A DNA stretch of 64,000 nt from positions 1 through 64,000 of the forward strand of contig NZ_FONE01000011.1 in the NCBI RefSeq assembly GCF_900112825.1. Direction: 5' to 3'. The translations under genes were made by a program, and so were the position numbers. The notes beneath the pieces are model-generated. The model did not search any database. It saw only the letters and a list, made by a program, of their open reading frames with translations, and was not told where the DNA came from. The DNA is from Nitrosomonas sp. Nm166 (GTDB taxonomy: Bacteria; Pseudomonadota; Gammaproteobacteria; Burkholderiales; Nitrosomonadaceae). Shown here one piece after another: positions 19,019 to 29,256 of this stretch (position 1 is its first letter; each line of letters begins with the position of its first letter).

Positions 19019-20344
19019 TCAGTCGGCCGAGCAGTTATTTATTTTTTTCTGGTAATTGATGCCCTGATATCCTATATCTCGGCGAATCTGATAATCGTTG
19101 AAGTGAATATTTTCGATGAGCTTATAAGCATTTTGTTGAGCAATTTTAATGCTGTCACCTAATGCTGTAATGCATAAAACACGTCCTCCGGCTGTTAAGA
19201 TTCCCTTTCCATCTTCACCTCCCGCAACAGTTCCGGAATGAAAAATATGAAAATTATCAGTGTGTGCTTGCTCATTTATTAGTTGAGATAAGCCATGAAT
19301 AACATCATTTTTTCTGGGATTCTCAGGATAACCTTGTGCTGCCATCACAACGCCCAGCGCAGCACGACGATCCCACTCTACATCAACTTTATTCAGCGTT
19401 CCATTCACAGCATGTTCAATTAATGTAAAAAGATCACTTTTTAATCGCAGCATGATCGGCTGAGTTTCAGGATCTCCCAATCGGCAGTTAAATTCTAAAA
19501 CTTTTGCCTGATTTTCTTCAGTGATCATTAATCCTGCGTAGAGGAAACCGCTGTAATTGATCCCTTCTTGTCGCATGCCTGTGATGACTGGATAAATGAT
19601 ATCGCGCAGGATCTTTGCATGCAGACTCGGAGAAATAAAAGGTGTGGGTGAATAGGCGCCCATCCCACCGGTATTAGGTCCTGATTCACCATCATAAAGA
19701 CGTTTATGATCTTGGCTGGTTGCTAGCGGTAAAATATGTTGACCATCCGTCATCACAATAAAGCTTACCTCGACTCCCTGTAGAAATTCTTCGATAATAA
19801 TTTCACTTCCAGCGCTACCAAAATTTTTTTTGACAAGTATGGCATTCACAGCAGAATGCGCTTGTTCATTGGTTTGCGCAACCACCACGCCTTTCCCTGC
19901 AGCCAAACCATCCGCCTTAACCACTAGAGGGAGGGATGTTTGATCAATATATTGGTGCGCCAGTACAGGATCTGTGAAAGTTGCATAGGCAGCGGTAGGA
20001 ATATGGTGCCGTTGCATAAATTCCTTGGCAAAGACTTTTGAAGTTTCAAGCTGTGCTGCTTTTTGCGTAGGTCCAAAGATGATCAGATTGGCTGCCTGGA
20101 ATGCATCAACGATGCCATCAGCTAACGGCGTTTCCGGGCCGACTATCGTAATTGCGATCTGTTCTTTTTTTGCAAATTCGATCAATTCAGGAATCGATGT
20201 GATCGAAATATTTTCGAGTCCACGTTCTTGCGCGGTACCCGCGTTACCTGGCGCCACAAATACTTTATGAATTCGCGGTGATAAACTTAACTTCCATGCC
20301 AGCGCATGTTCTCTGCCTCCACTGCCAATGACGAGTAATTTCAT
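19019..20344 (-). CDS. purD: Phosphoribosylamine-glycine ligase (GAR synthetase)
   Basis: PurD joins glycine to phosphoribosylamine in the second step of purine synthesis, using ATP. The 441-residue protein begins MKLLVIGSGGREHALAWKLS, the family hallmark, and has the ATP-grasp core with LVVKADGLAAGKGVVVAQTN and the LEFNCRLGDPETQPIMLRL stretch that includes the metal and substrate residues. It is slightly longer than usual because of a basic C-terminal extension ending KKINNCSAD. It is the last gene of the dusB-fis-purH-purD operon, 17 bases after purH. Confidence 0.96.
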   Translation of the reverse strand: MKLLVIGSGGREHALAWKLSLSPRIHKVFVAPGNAGTAQERGLENISITSIPELIEFAKKEQIAITIVGPETPLADGIVDAFQAANLIIFGPTQKAAQLETSKVFAKEFMQRHHIPTAAYATFTDPVLAHQYIDQTSLPLVVKADGLAAGKGVVVAQTNEQAHSAVNAILVKKNFGSAGSEIIIEEFLQGVEVSFIVMTDGQHILPLATSQDHKRLYDGESGPNTGGMGAYSPTPFISPSLHAKILRDIIYPVITGMRQEGINYSGFLYAGLMITEENQAKVLEFNCRLGDPETQPIMLRLKSDLFTLIEHAVNGTLNKVDVEWDRRAALGVVMAAQGYPENPRKNDVIHGLSQLINEQAHTDNFHIFHSGTVAGGEDGKGILTAGGRVLCITALGDSIKIAQQNAYKLIENIHFNDYQIRRDIGYQGINYQKKINNCSAD

Positions 20345-20361
20345 AATATTGGAACGATCGC

Positions 20362-21921
20362 TTAGTGTCTGAAATGACGAATACCGGTAAATACCATTGA
20401 AACATTTTGCTCATCAGCAGCAGCAATGACTTCGTTGTCCCGGATACTGCCGCCGGGTTGAATGATTGCGGTTGCACCTGCCTGTATGACGATATCTAAT
20501 CCATCCCTGAAAGGAAAAAACGCATCAGATGCAACCACTGATCCTGCCAATGAGAAGCCCGCCTGTTGTGCTTTTATAGATGCAATACGCGCACTATCAA
20601 CACGGCTCATCTGGCCGGCACCAATGCCTAAGGTTTGCCCATTGTGGCAAAATACGATCGCGTTTGATTTAACAAATTTTGCTACTCGCCATGCAAACAA
20701 TAAATCTTCCAATTGTTGTGGTGTGGGCTGTACTTTTGTGACTATTTTAAGATCTGAAGCTGTGATGTTTCGCATATCAGGCGTTTGTACAAGGATTCCC
20801 CCACCGATGCGTTTTAAATCATACTGATGATATCCATTCGCTAATGGCAGAACCAGTACGCGAATATTGTTTTTTTGCCCGAGCAATTGTTGTGCTTCTT
20901 GGGTGATTTCTGGTGCAATAATCACTTCAACAAACTGATTTAAGACAGCCCCGATGGTATCTTTATCTACAGTTCGGTTAAACGCAATAATGCCGCCAAA
21001 AGCAGAAGTTGGATCAGTCGCAAACGCAAGTTGATAAGCACGTAGCGGAGTTTCTGCGATGGCTACTCCGCAAGGATTGGCATGTTTAACAATCACGCAG
21101 GCCGGCTTATCAAAAGTTTTGACGCATTCCCAGGCTGCATCAGTATCCCCGATGTTATTGTAGGATAATTCCTTACCTTGCAACTGCTGATAATTTGCCA
21201 AGCTACCCGGCGAGATGATTTCATCCCGATAAAATGCAGCTTTCTGATGTGGGTTTTCTCCATAGCGTAAATGTTGTGCAATACTGAAATTCAGATTGAG
21301 GGTATCTGGAAAATCTTTATGATGAAAATCCGTATCCAGCGAAGTTAGGTAATTACTGATGGCGCTATCATAGGAGGCTGTATGGGTAAAAGCTTTTTGC
21401 GCCAATTTAAAACGGGTAGTTAGGCCGATAGATCCACCATTTGCTTCGAGCTCTTCATAGAGTAGCGGATAATCCTGAGGATCGGTGACAATGGTGACTT
21501 TCTGGTAGTTCTTGGCTGCTGCACGCACCATGGTGGGGCCACCAACGTCAATATTTTCAATAGCCTCATCCAAACTACAATCTTGTTTTGCAATAGTTTG
21601 CCGAAACGGATATAGATTGACGATTACTAACGCGATACTTGGAATACCTGCTTTCTCAAGCGCTTCCTGATGGTTCGATAAATCTCCACGCGCAAGTATG
21701 CCAGCATGAATTTTGGGATGTAGCGTTTTGACTCGACCGTCTAGCATCTCTGGAAACCCTGTATAATCGCTAACTTCAATTACTGCTACTCCGGCTTCAT
21801 GCAATAATTTAGCAGTACCGCCGGTTGAAATGATGGTTATGCCATGTTGGGTCAATTTTTGTGCTAAATCAATTATTCCTGTCTTGTCTGAGACACTGAT
21901 GAGCGCGTGCTTGATAGTCAT
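20362..21921 (-). CDS. purH: Bifunctional AICAR transformylase / IMP cyclohydrolase
   Basis: PurH performs the last two steps of IMP synthesis. The 519-residue protein has the N-terminal MGS-like cyclohydrolase domain ([55 protein letters not shown]) and the C-terminal formyltransferase domain with [19 protein letters not shown], which holds the Lys-His catalytic pair, and [20 protein letters not shown]. The ATG overlaps the fis stop by four bases (ATGA), indicating coupling. The length is that of the family. Confidence 0.97.
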   Translation of the reverse strand: MTIKHALISVSDKTGIIDLAQKLTQHGITIISTGGTAKLLHEAGVAVIEVSDYTGFPEMLDGRVKTLHPKIHAGILARGDLSNHQEALEKAGIPSIALVIVNLYPFRQTIAKQDCSLDEAIENIDVGGPTMVRAAAKNYQKVTIVTDPQDYPLLYEELEANGGSIGLTTRFKLAQKAFTHTASYDSAISNYLTSLDTDFHHKDFPDTLNLNFSIAQHLRYGENPHQKAAFYRDEIISPGSLANYQQLQGKELSYNNIGDTDAAWECVKTFDKPACVIVKHANPCGVAIAETPLRAYQLAFATDPTSAFGGIIAFNRTVDKDTIGAVLNQFVEVIIAPEITQEAQQLLGQKNNIRVLVLPLANGYHQYDLKRIGGGILVQTPDMRNITASDLKIVTKVQPTPQQLEDLLFAWRVAKFVKSNAIVFCHNGQTLGIGAGQMSRVDSARIASIKAQQAGFSLAGSVVASDAFFPFRDGLDIVIQAGATAIIQPGGSIRDNEVIAAADEQNVSMVFTGIRHFRH

Positions 21922-22160
21922 TTAATTTGGTATTGCTTCATTTTTTGACGTAAAGTATTGCGATTAATTCCGAGTAGTTCAGAAGCTTGCGTCTGGTTTC
22001 CATGAGTATGTTGTAGTGCGATTTCAATCAGAGGTTTTTCCACGCTATTGATTACCATATTATAGATGTGGCCTGGTTTTTCTCCGTCTAGATCATTGAG
22101 ATAATCAACGATAGCCTTGCGGATACAAGATGCAATCTCATTCTCCTTCATTGCATTCAT
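21918..22160 (-). CDS. fis: DNA-binding protein Fis
   Basis: Fis is a small nucleoid protein that bends DNA and tunes growth-related promoters. The 80-residue protein has an N-terminal dimerisation part and the characteristic C-terminal helix-turn-helix [20 protein letters not shown] followed by [13 protein letters not shown]. Its start overlaps the end of dusB by 23 bases (an alternative ATG at 22151 shortens the overlap to 14), and its stop overlaps purH. The order dusB-fis-purH is conserved in betaproteobacteria, whereas in enterics fis follows dusB alone. Confidence 0.95.
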   Translation of the reverse strand: MNAMKENEIASCIRKAIVDYLNDLDGEKPGHIYNMVINSVEKPLIEIALQHTHGNQTQASELLGINRNTLRQKMKQYQIK

Positions 22161-23172
22161 AAACTGATGTTTCCTCTTTATTGATATAGCTCAATCTTTG
22201 ACTTTCTTCAGCTAATTTCGAGAAAAAAATATTTGTTTCAGTTATTTGCTGATCACTAGTCTGTAATTGATTCATGGCATGACGAAAGCTGGCAGAGCCA
22301 ACCAAGCCTTTGGTATACCAGGAAATATGCTTGCGCGCGATGCGAACACCCGAGTATTCGCCATAGAAATCATATAAATCATGTAGATGATTAACGAGCA
22401 CTTGATGTATCTCAGTTACTTCAGGTGCTTCCAGGTGTTGGCCAGTAACAAGATAATGATTTATTTCGCGAAAAATCCATGGTCGCCCTTGTGCTGCACG
22501 TCCTATCATAATAGCATCCGCTTTTGTATAAGCAAGAATATGTTTTGCTTTTTCAGGTGTAGTAATATCCCCATTAGCAATGACAGGAATCTTGGCAGAT
22601 GCCTTAACAGCAGCTATCGTGTCGTATTCCGCCTCGCCCGTATATGCGCAAGCACGTGTACGGCCATGAATGGCCAAGGCTTGGATGCCAGCGTTTTCTG
22701 CAATACGTGCGATGGATAAGGCATTTTTATGTTGTTTATCCCAACCTGTGCGAATCTTAAGGGTGACAGGAATATCGACGGCATTTACAACCGCATCAAG
22801 AATTTTTCCAACTAATTTTTCATCTTGTAGTAAAGCGGAGCCTGCCATTACATTGCATATTTTTTTTGCCGGGCAACCCATATTAATATCAATAACTTGA
22901 GCGCCCTTTTCAACATTGTAGCGTGCTGCAGCTGCAAGCATTTCAGGGTCGGCGCCAGCAATTTGGACAGAGATTGGAGAAACCTCACCTTCGTGATTAG
23001 CTCTTCGCTGAGTTTTTTTGGATCCCCAAAGTAAGGAATTGCTCGATACCATTTCAGAAACCGCCATGCCAGCTCCCATGAGCTTACACAATTGTCGAAA
23101 TGGCCGATCGGTGACACCGGCCATGGGGGCAACAATGAGCTTGTTTTTTAAAATATGAGAACCGATTTGCAT
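22138..23172 (-). CDS. dusB: tRNA-dihydrouridine synthase B
   Basis: DusB reduces specific uridines in tRNA to dihydrouridine using FMN and NADPH. The 344-residue protein has the TIM-barrel flavin motifs IVAPMAGVTDRPFRQLCK, the catalytic Cys region QVIDINMGCPAKKICNVMAG, ALAIHGRTRACAYTGEA and IPVIANGDITTPEKA, and MIGRAAQGRPWIFREI. It is the first gene of the operon with fis, purH and purD. About 165 bases separate it from the hydroxylase gene upstream. Confidence 0.96.
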   Translation of the reverse strand: MQIGSHILKNKLIVAPMAGVTDRPFRQLCKLMGAGMAVSEMVSSNSLLWGSKKTQRRANHEGEVSPISVQIAGADPEMLAAAARYNVEKGAQVIDINMGCPAKKICNVMAGSALLQDEKLVGKILDAVVNAVDIPVTLKIRTGWDKQHKNALSIARIAENAGIQALAIHGRTRACAYTGEAEYDTIAAVKASAKIPVIANGDITTPEKAKHILAYTKADAIMIGRAAQGRPWIFREINHYLVTGQHLEAPEVTEIHQVLVNHLHDLYDFYGEYSGVRIARKHISWYTKGLVGSASFRHAMNQLQTSDQQITETNIFFSKLAEESQRLSYINKEETSVYECNEGE

Positions 23173-23336
23173 GTGGAAATACTTAAAAATTTATTAACAT
23201 AATTACTTACCTTTTATGCTGAATTGTTTCAGGAAAAAGGGCGGCTCAAACAGCAATAAAAGTACGGTGAGATTTTATATTTGCTTGATGGCCAATTATA
23301 GCTTCTGTCAGATAGGATAGGGAGCTGTGATGTGAA

Positions 23337-24509
23337 TTATCCTCTTGCTCCGAATATCATTCGGCGTGAAATAAATCGTTTTAGGGGTGGAGTACAGTCC
23401 AATATACTGAGCCCCAGTCCACAGGTTTGTTTTAGTATTTTGTTTTCATTAGAGAAGATTTTAACTAGAGAGTCTGTAAAGATTCTGCCGGCACTGCTGT
23501 CGATTTGTCTTCTTTGGCGATATCTTGACAACATCGCAGGCGTACCAATTTCACCTGCTGTAGTTTTTGTATTAACAATTTCTCCAGCTAATTCATAAGC
23601 ATCTCTTAGCCCCAGATTAAACCCTTGTCCTGCCACTGGATGCAGTGTCTGAGCGGCATTACCGATTAAGGCAATTCTTTGTGCTGTAACTGGTGTTGCA
23701 TATTTAAGTGCTAATGGAAATGCAGATCTTTTGCCTGCGCCAATGAATTTTCCCAGCCTATCCCCAAAGTGTTGATGCAATCGCATTAAAAATGCCTCAT
23801 CATTCATTGCGATGATTTCTTTGGCGGTCTCTGGAGTTACAGTCCAGACTAAGGAAAAATCTTCCTGATTAGGGAGCAATGCTACCGGACCACTATTCGT
23901 AAAACGTTCATACGCGATACCGGTCTGTTTCTTCTCAGCCTTGACATTTGCAACGACTGCCCACTGCTGATAATCATGAGTTTGATAAGTAATATAAGGT
24001 ACTTGCTTGGCAAGCTGGCCACCATCAGCAAGAACGAGCAGCTTGGCAGTTACCTTTTCCTCTCTGCCTTGGTAGTCGAAATATACAATACCTGAATTTT
24101 CCCTAGTATCCAGTCTGGTAACTGTTGCACCAGCAATATAATCGGCTTTGCTTTCATCGAGTTTTTGATGCATAGAACGAAAAAGATCATGATAATTAAC
24201 TACAAATCCCAATGTGGAAACACCTGCATCGCGAGGCGTTAAAATAGTCTGACCGAAGCTGTTCCGATTAGAGATATGAATCGTGGTAATCGGAGTCTTT
24301 TGGGTGAGCGTGTTCCATATTCCTAAGCGATGCAATATTAGATGACTGCCATGTGATAATGCCAATGGGCGGGGATCTTCAACTTTTTCCGGCAGGCCTC
24401 GGGCTTCAAGTAATAAGCTAGAAATGCCTGTATCGTGCAAAGCAAGCGCTAGTGCCATGCCTACAGGACCACCTCCGATGATAACGATGTCGTAATGATC
24501 AGCAGTCAT
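23337..24509 (-). CDS. UbiH/UbiF-family FAD-dependent hydroxylase
   Basis: This 390-residue protein is a class A flavin monooxygenase of the ubiquinone-biosynthesis type. It has the N-terminal Rossmann motif YDIVIIGGGPVGMALALAL, the mid-domain LLVLADGG (DG motif), and the C-terminal FAD motif ALIGNAAQTLHPVAGQGFNL followed by GLRDAYELAGEI. It probably hydroxylates the ring of the coenzyme Q precursor with O2 and NAD(P)H. UbiH, UbiF and UbiI are close relatives and I cannot assign the ring position. It stands alone on the minus strand with weak ribosome signals. Confidence 0.88.
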   Translation of the reverse strand: MTADHYDIVIIGGGPVGMALALALHDTGISSLLLEARGLPEKVEDPRPLALSHGSHLILHRLGIWNTLTQKTPITTIHISNRNSFGQTILTPRDAGVSTLGFVVNYHDLFRSMHQKLDESKADYIAGATVTRLDTRENSGIVYFDYQGREEKVTAKLLVLADGGQLAKQVPYITYQTHDYQQWAVVANVKAEKKQTGIAYERFTNSGPVALLPNQEDFSLVWTVTPETAKEIIAMNDEAFLMRLHQHFGDRLGKFIGAGKRSAFPLALKYATPVTAQRIALIGNAAQTLHPVAGQGFNLGLRDAYELAGEIVNTKTTAGEIGTPAMLSRYRQRRQIDSSAGRIFTDSLVKIFSNENKILKQTCGLGLSILDCTPPLKRFISRRMIFGARG

Positions 24510-24835
24510 ATGAATTTTTTAAACTTAATAGAGATTAAATTTCAGCTTCAAGGTTAAATTACAAGATGTACGCTTAACTGAGTAGTTTTCTCTAACCCAT
24601 CCGAACTTGAACTGATTAGCTTGATTTCTCATGATCAAGGATAGCATAGTAATAATCATCATGAAATTAAGTAACTGGTCAGTTTGTAATGATGCACAGG
24701 GTAAAAAAATGGCATAATTACATAACCCTACCATTCTTATTTAATAGATACCGATGCGGTAGATTTATCTAGACAGCTATAGGTTGTCGATGACGAACTT
24801 AATTAATTGTTTGAAAGTACGATAGGATTTTTTGC
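24510..24835. other. Divergent intergenic region
   Basis: These 326 bases separate the minus-strand hydroxylase from the plus-strand ankyrin gene. They must hold at least one promoter in each direction. The region is AT-rich; I see no strong hairpin or gene. A 69-codon open frame on the minus strand (24525-24734) has no recognisable features and is not called. Confidence 0.5.
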
Positions 24836-25582
24836 ATGGCGAGATTAAGAAATGAATTAATAAAGCTTATATTGCTTTTATTTGTAAGTTTTTCTACCAA
24901 TGCCTGGTCAATAAAAATTGATAGTGAGCTGGTGGCTGCGGCAGATAAAGGGAATGCTCCGTTAGTAAAAAAAATACTGGATACTCAGTCCATTGGACAA
25001 GAAGAGTTAAATGCTGCTTTTCGGATAGCTGTCAAAAAAGGCAATGTTGCAATCGTCGAGCAATTTTTGCAAGCGGGGGTAGATGTAAATCTAAGGGCAG
25101 AAAATGGTTATACGCCATTAATGCACGCTGCACGTGATGGCCGTGATCAAATAGTAGAAATTTTACTGGCTGCTGATGCAGACGTTAACGCTGTTTCCGA
25201 AGAAAATGATACAGCTCTAATCTTGGCTTCTGAAAAAGATAGAAGAAAAGTTATCCCATTATTAGTGGCTGCCAATGCAGATGTCAATGCGAAAAGAAGT
25301 AATGGCATGACAGCATTGTTACTTGCCGCGCAGCAGGGCTATCAGCAGACTATCCAGCTTCTGGTCAAAGCAAAGGCCGATGTTAATTATCAGTTGGAAA
25401 ATGGTGCAACAGCATTAATGCTGGCTGCTCAGCATGGTCATCTGGGCGCAGTTTATTCAATAATTGCAGCAAACGCCGATCTCAATCTTAAAGCAAGCAA
25501 TGGAATGACGGCTATAATGCTTGCTAATCTTTATCGTCACAAAGAGGTTACTGAATTGCTGAGAAAATCTGGCGCCAAATAG
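24836..25582 (+). CDS. Secreted or periplasmic ankyrin-repeat protein
   Basis: The 248-residue protein has an N-terminal signal (hydrophobic LIKLILLLFVSFSTNAWS) and then five to six ankyrin repeats of about 33 residues spanning residues 35-245. Typical repeat units are NGYTPLMHAARDGRDQIVEI, NGMTALLLAAQQGYQQTIQL and NGATALMLAAQHGHLGAVYS, each followed by an xADVN turn. Ankyrin repeats bind protein partners; the partner here is unknown. A Sel1-repeat lipoprotein follows 66 bases downstream on the same strand, so the two may act together at the envelope. Confidence 0.88.
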   Translation: MARLRNELIKLILLLFVSFSTNAWSIKIDSELVAAADKGNAPLVKKILDTQSIGQEELNAAFRIAVKKGNVAIVEQFLQAGVDVNLRAENGYTPLMHAARDGRDQIVEILLAADADVNAVSEENDTALILASEKDRRKVIPLLVAANADVNAKRSNGMTALLLAAQQGYQQTIQLLVKAKADVNYQLENGATALMLAAQHGHLGAVYSIIAANADLNLKASNGMTAIMLANLYRHKEVTELLRKSGAK

Positions 25583-25648
25583 CAAAGAGTATCAACTGCT
25601 ATATTCTACTGAATTGTTCTAGTGAAACTAAAGTAAAGGAAATTATAA

Positions 25649-26323
25649 ATGAATGCCTTAGCTGTTTTATTACTTACTACAGTAATTTTGTTACTGGCAG
25701 GTTGCGGTGAAAAATCACCAAGTGAGAAATCAGAAACCAGTGCTTCATCAGCAGTGATGGATGAAGTAACTAAACTGGGTGAAATTCCATCAATACTCAG
25801 TGAAGGTCTGACACCTGAAGAAAAAGCCGATCTCAAGGAACAGATTTTACCGCCAGGGGTAGACGATGTTGAAGCAGCCGAGAAAAAATTTAAGGTATTG
25901 GTAGAAGATGCGAAAGCAGGGAATCCTGCTGCTCAGAATGCCTTGGGTGTTATGTATTATACGGGTGAAGCCATTTCTAAGAGTTCATCTGGTCAGGTAT
26001 TAAGCAATGATCCTGAATTGGCAGCAGGCTGGTTTTTTCGTGCAGCTGAGCAAGGTTATGCAGATGCTCAAGCTAATCTGGGATTAATGTATGCAAATGG
26101 TGAGGGTGTAGAAAAAGATATGGCGCAAGCCGTCGAATTATTCAGAAAAGCTGCAGAACAGGGGCACGTAAATGCCCAAAATAATTTGGGAGCAATGTAT
26201 TTTACTGGTGAAGGGATAGAGAGAGACGAGAAAAAAGCGATTGAATGGTTTGAGAAAGCTGCGGCTCAAGGAAATGCAGATGCTCAAGCTAATCTGGATG
26301 CAATAAAAGCAGCTGGTAAATAA
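25649..26323 (+). CDS. Sel1-repeat lipoprotein
   Basis: The 224-residue protein has a lipoprotein signal (LLLTTVILLLAGCGEKS, lipobox LAGC) and a Ser/Glu-rich linker, then Sel1-type TPR-like repeats from about residue 95: NPAAQNALGVMYYTGE, YADAQANLGLMYANGEGVEK, and HVNAQNNLGAMYFTGEGIER with AQAVELFRKAAEQG units between them. Such repeats mediate protein contacts. The ribosome site AAGGAA is eight bases before the ATG. It is probably co-transcribed with the ankyrin gene. Confidence 0.9.
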   Translation: MNALAVLLLTTVILLLAGCGEKSPSEKSETSASSAVMDEVTKLGEIPSILSEGLTPEEKADLKEQILPPGVDDVEAAEKKFKVLVEDAKAGNPAAQNALGVMYYTGEAISKSSSGQVLSNDPELAAGWFFRAAEQGYADAQANLGLMYANGEGVEKDMAQAVELFRKAAEQGHVNAQNNLGAMYFTGEGIERDEKKAIEWFEKAAAQGNADAQANLDAIKAAGK

Positions 26324-26397
26324 TATATGCTTAAGTGATAAATAACAATTCCAAATGCTTTATCCCTTGAAGGATTTGTTCGATCAGATGAAGCATA

Positions 26398-26793
26398 TTA
26401 TTTACTGCTACAAGCCACCTCCCATTCAGTTTCATCAATACTGCCAGGCTGTATGGCTTCCCATTTCTGGGGTTGGCTATATGAGCGGACGAGCTCTCCG
26501 CCTTCCATATTCCAACTAAATAGCGAGAAGGCAAGCTTTCTCATTTGTTTCTCTTTGCAGTCGTACTCGCGCCGAATTTTCTCAGATAGAAATTCAACAC
26601 CTGCCACCTTCTGCACGATTTCGTAATCAAATAAAGCCCACATTTTAACTCTATCTCCTACTTTCCGAATTGAGGCCAGGTCAGCATACGCTGTGAAACC
26701 ACCTTTATTAGCACTTTCACCCACCTTGGTCCATTCAGCCAGCGTGCTAGTGCTTATGAAGGTCAATGTTAAAGCTAAGAAAAATTTTTTCAT
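26398..26793 (-). CDS. Surface-adhesin protein E-like secreted protein
   Basis: The 131-residue protein has a signal peptide (MKKFFLALTLTFISTSTLAE) and a small beta-rich domain with the pattern FTAYADLASIRKVGDRVKMW, LFDYEIVQ, and a Cys pair (one in REYDCKEKQMRKLAFSLFS, one in EWEVACSSK near the C-terminus). This matches the surface-adhesin E / DUF family found widely in proteobacteria, where most members have no proven adhesin role. It converges with the Sel1 gene and is separated from kup by about 255 bases with no gene. Confidence 0.75.
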   Translation of the reverse strand: MKKFFLALTLTFISTSTLAEWTKVGESANKGGFTAYADLASIRKVGDRVKMWALFDYEIVQKVAGVEFLSEKIRREYDCKEKQMRKLAFSLFSWNMEGGELVRSYSQPQKWEAIQPGSIDETEWEVACSSK

Positions 26794-27048
26794 GATGTTT
26801 TTTGATTCTTGCCATGATGGCGGAATTGCCTGAATCCGAGCAAATCAAGGTTTATATTGGTTGAAATGTATTATTAATGAAGTCCAGTGTCTATCTATAA
26901 TTGTTGAATTTTCACATTATTGCCGTGTAAACACAATTGGTGCAGCTTGATGGAATCTTGATTTCAGCTGAAAAGAAGTAAAACATTTACGTGGTTGCTG
27001 GGCATCGTCTGATATGCTGGAGGAATTGCTTTGGTAGCCACTCATGAG

Positions 27049-28950
27049 CTAGATTTCTATTCGCGTGCCCAACTCAAGGATGCGATTGGCCGGTAATTTA
27101 AAGTATTCAGCTGCATTACTGGCATTTCTAGCCATCGTAGCGAAAATTCGTTCTTGCCACTGTGTCATGCCCCCGCCAGGGGTTGATACAATAATCTCTC
27201 GGCTTAAGAAAAAGGATGTTTTTAGCAGCTCGAACTCAAGCCCATATTGCTTGCATGTTTCAAGCGCGGCAGGTAAATCAGGTTCATCTTTAAAGCCATA
27301 CCGGACCGTTACTTGATAGCAATTTCCTATGAGTGATTTTATCGAAATCCGTTCTTCGTGTGAGACTCTGGGAGTTTCTAGATAATTCACAGTTAAAAAT
27401 ACTACACATTCATGTAAGACTTGATTATGGGCGAGATTATGCAATAGCGCATGAGGTACCCCGTTCGGATTAGATGTCAGAAAAACCGCCGTTCCAACTA
27501 CCCGTGCCGGTGGTTTCTCTATGAGTGATTCTAGAAATGGTTCAAGAGGAATATCAACGGAGCGCAAGTGTTCCACCAAAATTTTACGTCCGTGATTCCA
27601 GGTAATCATTATAAAAAATATAATAGCGCCGATGACCAGGGGAAACCAGCCCCCTTGGAAGATTTTCAATATTGTGGCGGCAAAAAAGGTGGCATCAACT
27701 GTGAGGAAAAAACCAGTCACTAATATGCTTACAATTAAAGGATAGTTCCAAGTAAAACGAAGAACAAAAAAAGTCAGTAGTGTTTCAATCACCATCGTAG
27801 CGGTAACAGCTACGCCGTACGCTGATGCCAGATTGGATGAAGAACCAAACCCAGCGACAGCCATGATCACAGCTGCTAATAGAATCCAATTAACAAAAGG
27901 AATATATATCTGACCAATTTTTTGATCTGATGTATGTCTGATTTGCATGCGAGGCAAGAATCCGAGCTGAATAGCTTGGCGAGTTACCGAGAAAACGCCA
28001 GAAATTACCGCCTGTGATGCAATCACGGTGGCTGCTGTAGCCAGCACAACCATTGGATAAAGAGCCCATGATGGGAACAGCAGAAAAAAAGGATTGGAAA
28101 TGGCTGACGGATTGGCGAGTAGAAGAGCTCCTTGTCCTAGGTAGTTCAGTATGAGTGCGGGAAGGACACATCCATACCAGGCGAGGCGAATCGGTTTTAC
28201 GCCAAAATGGCCCATGTCGGCATACAGTGCCTCACCTCCCGTGACTGCCAGCACCACGGCTCCAAAAGTAATAAAAGCGATTAATCCGTTGTTCAGGCAA
28301 AAGCTAACAGCGAAGAATGGATTAAAAGCTTGCAGAATTTCAGGTGCCGCAGCAATATTGATCACACCGATGAACCCCAAGGTAACGAACCATAGCAGAG
28401 TTACCGGCCCGAACATTACTCCAACTTTACCAGTGCCGCGTTGCTGAATCAGGAAAAGTGAAATCAGGATAATTAATGTAATCGGTAATACGTAGGGCTG
28501 GAGCAGTGGCGTTGCGACTTCCAATCCTTCCACTGCACTTAACACGGATATGGCGGGAGTAATGACACCGTCTCCATAAAACAATGCGGCACCAAATGCC
28601 CCAATCATAAAAAGCATATTTCGCAATTGAGGGCGGTTAATGACCGAAGAGCTGGCAAGCGATAGCAGCGCCATAATGCCACCTTCACCATGATTATCGG
28701 CACGTAGAAACAGGGTTATATATTTGAGGGTTACTACAATCATAATCGCCCAAAAAATCAGGGAGACGACGCCAATGATATTATGATCAGTAATAGCAAG
28801 TCCGTGAGTAGGATCAAAAACAGTTTTCATGACGTATAACGGACTTGTGCCAATATCCCCATACACTACGCCCAATGCAGCCAAGCTTAGCACGCCGAGA
28901 GATTCCCTTCTGGGAGCAGTGCTTTTCAGATAATTATTTGTGCTGGTCAT
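27049..28950 (-). CDS. kup: Low-affinity potassium uptake protein Kup
   Basis: Kup imports K+ with H+ across the inner membrane. The 633-residue protein has about twelve membrane segments in its first 440 residues and a cytosolic C-terminal domain. Hallmarks are LAALGVVYGDIGTSPLYVMK near the N-terminus, RADNHGEGGIMALLSLA, FYGDGVITPAISVLSAVEGL and VTGGEALYADMGHFG. The length fits the family (about 620-630). It is transcribed alone; its upstream side faces an insertion element. The only other transporter of this type in the window is the Kef/YbaL-like antiporter at 51.8-53.6 kb. Confidence 0.96.
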   Translation of the reverse strand: MTSTNNYLKSTAPRRESLGVLSLAALGVVYGDIGTSPLYVMKTVFDPTHGLAITDHNIIGVVSLIFWAIMIVVTLKYITLFLRADNHGEGGIMALLSLASSSVINRPQLRNMLFMIGAFGAALFYGDGVITPAISVLSAVEGLEVATPLLQPYVLPITLIILISLFLIQQRGTGKVGVMFGPVTLLWFVTLGFIGVINIAAAPEILQAFNPFFAVSFCLNNGLIAFITFGAVVLAVTGGEALYADMGHFGVKPIRLAWYGCVLPALILNYLGQGALLLANPSAISNPFFLLFPSWALYPMVVLATAATVIASQAVISGVFSVTRQAIQLGFLPRMQIRHTSDQKIGQIYIPFVNWILLAAVIMAVAGFGSSSNLASAYGVAVTATMVIETLLTFFVLRFTWNYPLIVSILVTGFFLTVDATFFAATILKIFQGGWFPLVIGAIIFFIMITWNHGRKILVEHLRSVDIPLEPFLESLIEKPPARVVGTAVFLTSNPNGVPHALLHNLAHNQVLHECVVFLTVNYLETPRVSHEERISIKSLIGNCYQVTVRYGFKDEPDLPAALETCKQYGLEFELLKTSFFLSREIIVSTPGGGMTQWQERIFATMARNASNAAEYFKLPANRILELGTRIEI

Positions 28951-29256
28951 CGTATATGCCTATGCAAAGATAAATTATGAATCACCCCGGTTTGCCAGGG
29001 ACTCATATCTTAGAAAGATAGAAATGAAAAAATAAACAAGATATTCACCTGAGATACGAAAACATGCAGTCCGACTGGTACATGAGCACTAAGGGAGGTA
29101 TGAATCGCAGTGAGCAGCCCTGGAATCGAGCATCCAAGATAGTTTATACTGCTGAGACTCTGCGTAAATGGTGCGACAATCAGAGACTGACTCATTATTT
29201 GTTCACATTATAGCGATTTAATAGATGAGTTGTCAGGTAAAGCCAATACCATCTAA
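28951..29256. other. Region between kup and the insertion element
   Basis: These 306 bases include the kup promoter region on the minus strand and end at the TAA target site of the insertion element (29254-29256). A short minus-strand open frame (29010-29195) lacks a ribosome site and recognisable sequence, so it is not called. No strong hairpin was seen. Confidence 0.5.

Noticed and set aside
24525-24734. 69-residue minus-strand open frame ahead of the ankyrin gene
   Set aside because: Short, no family features or good start signal, lies in a divergent promoter region.
29010-29195. 61-residue open frame on the minus strand beside kup
   Set aside because: No ribosome site, no recognisable sequence, and it lies in the kup promoter region.
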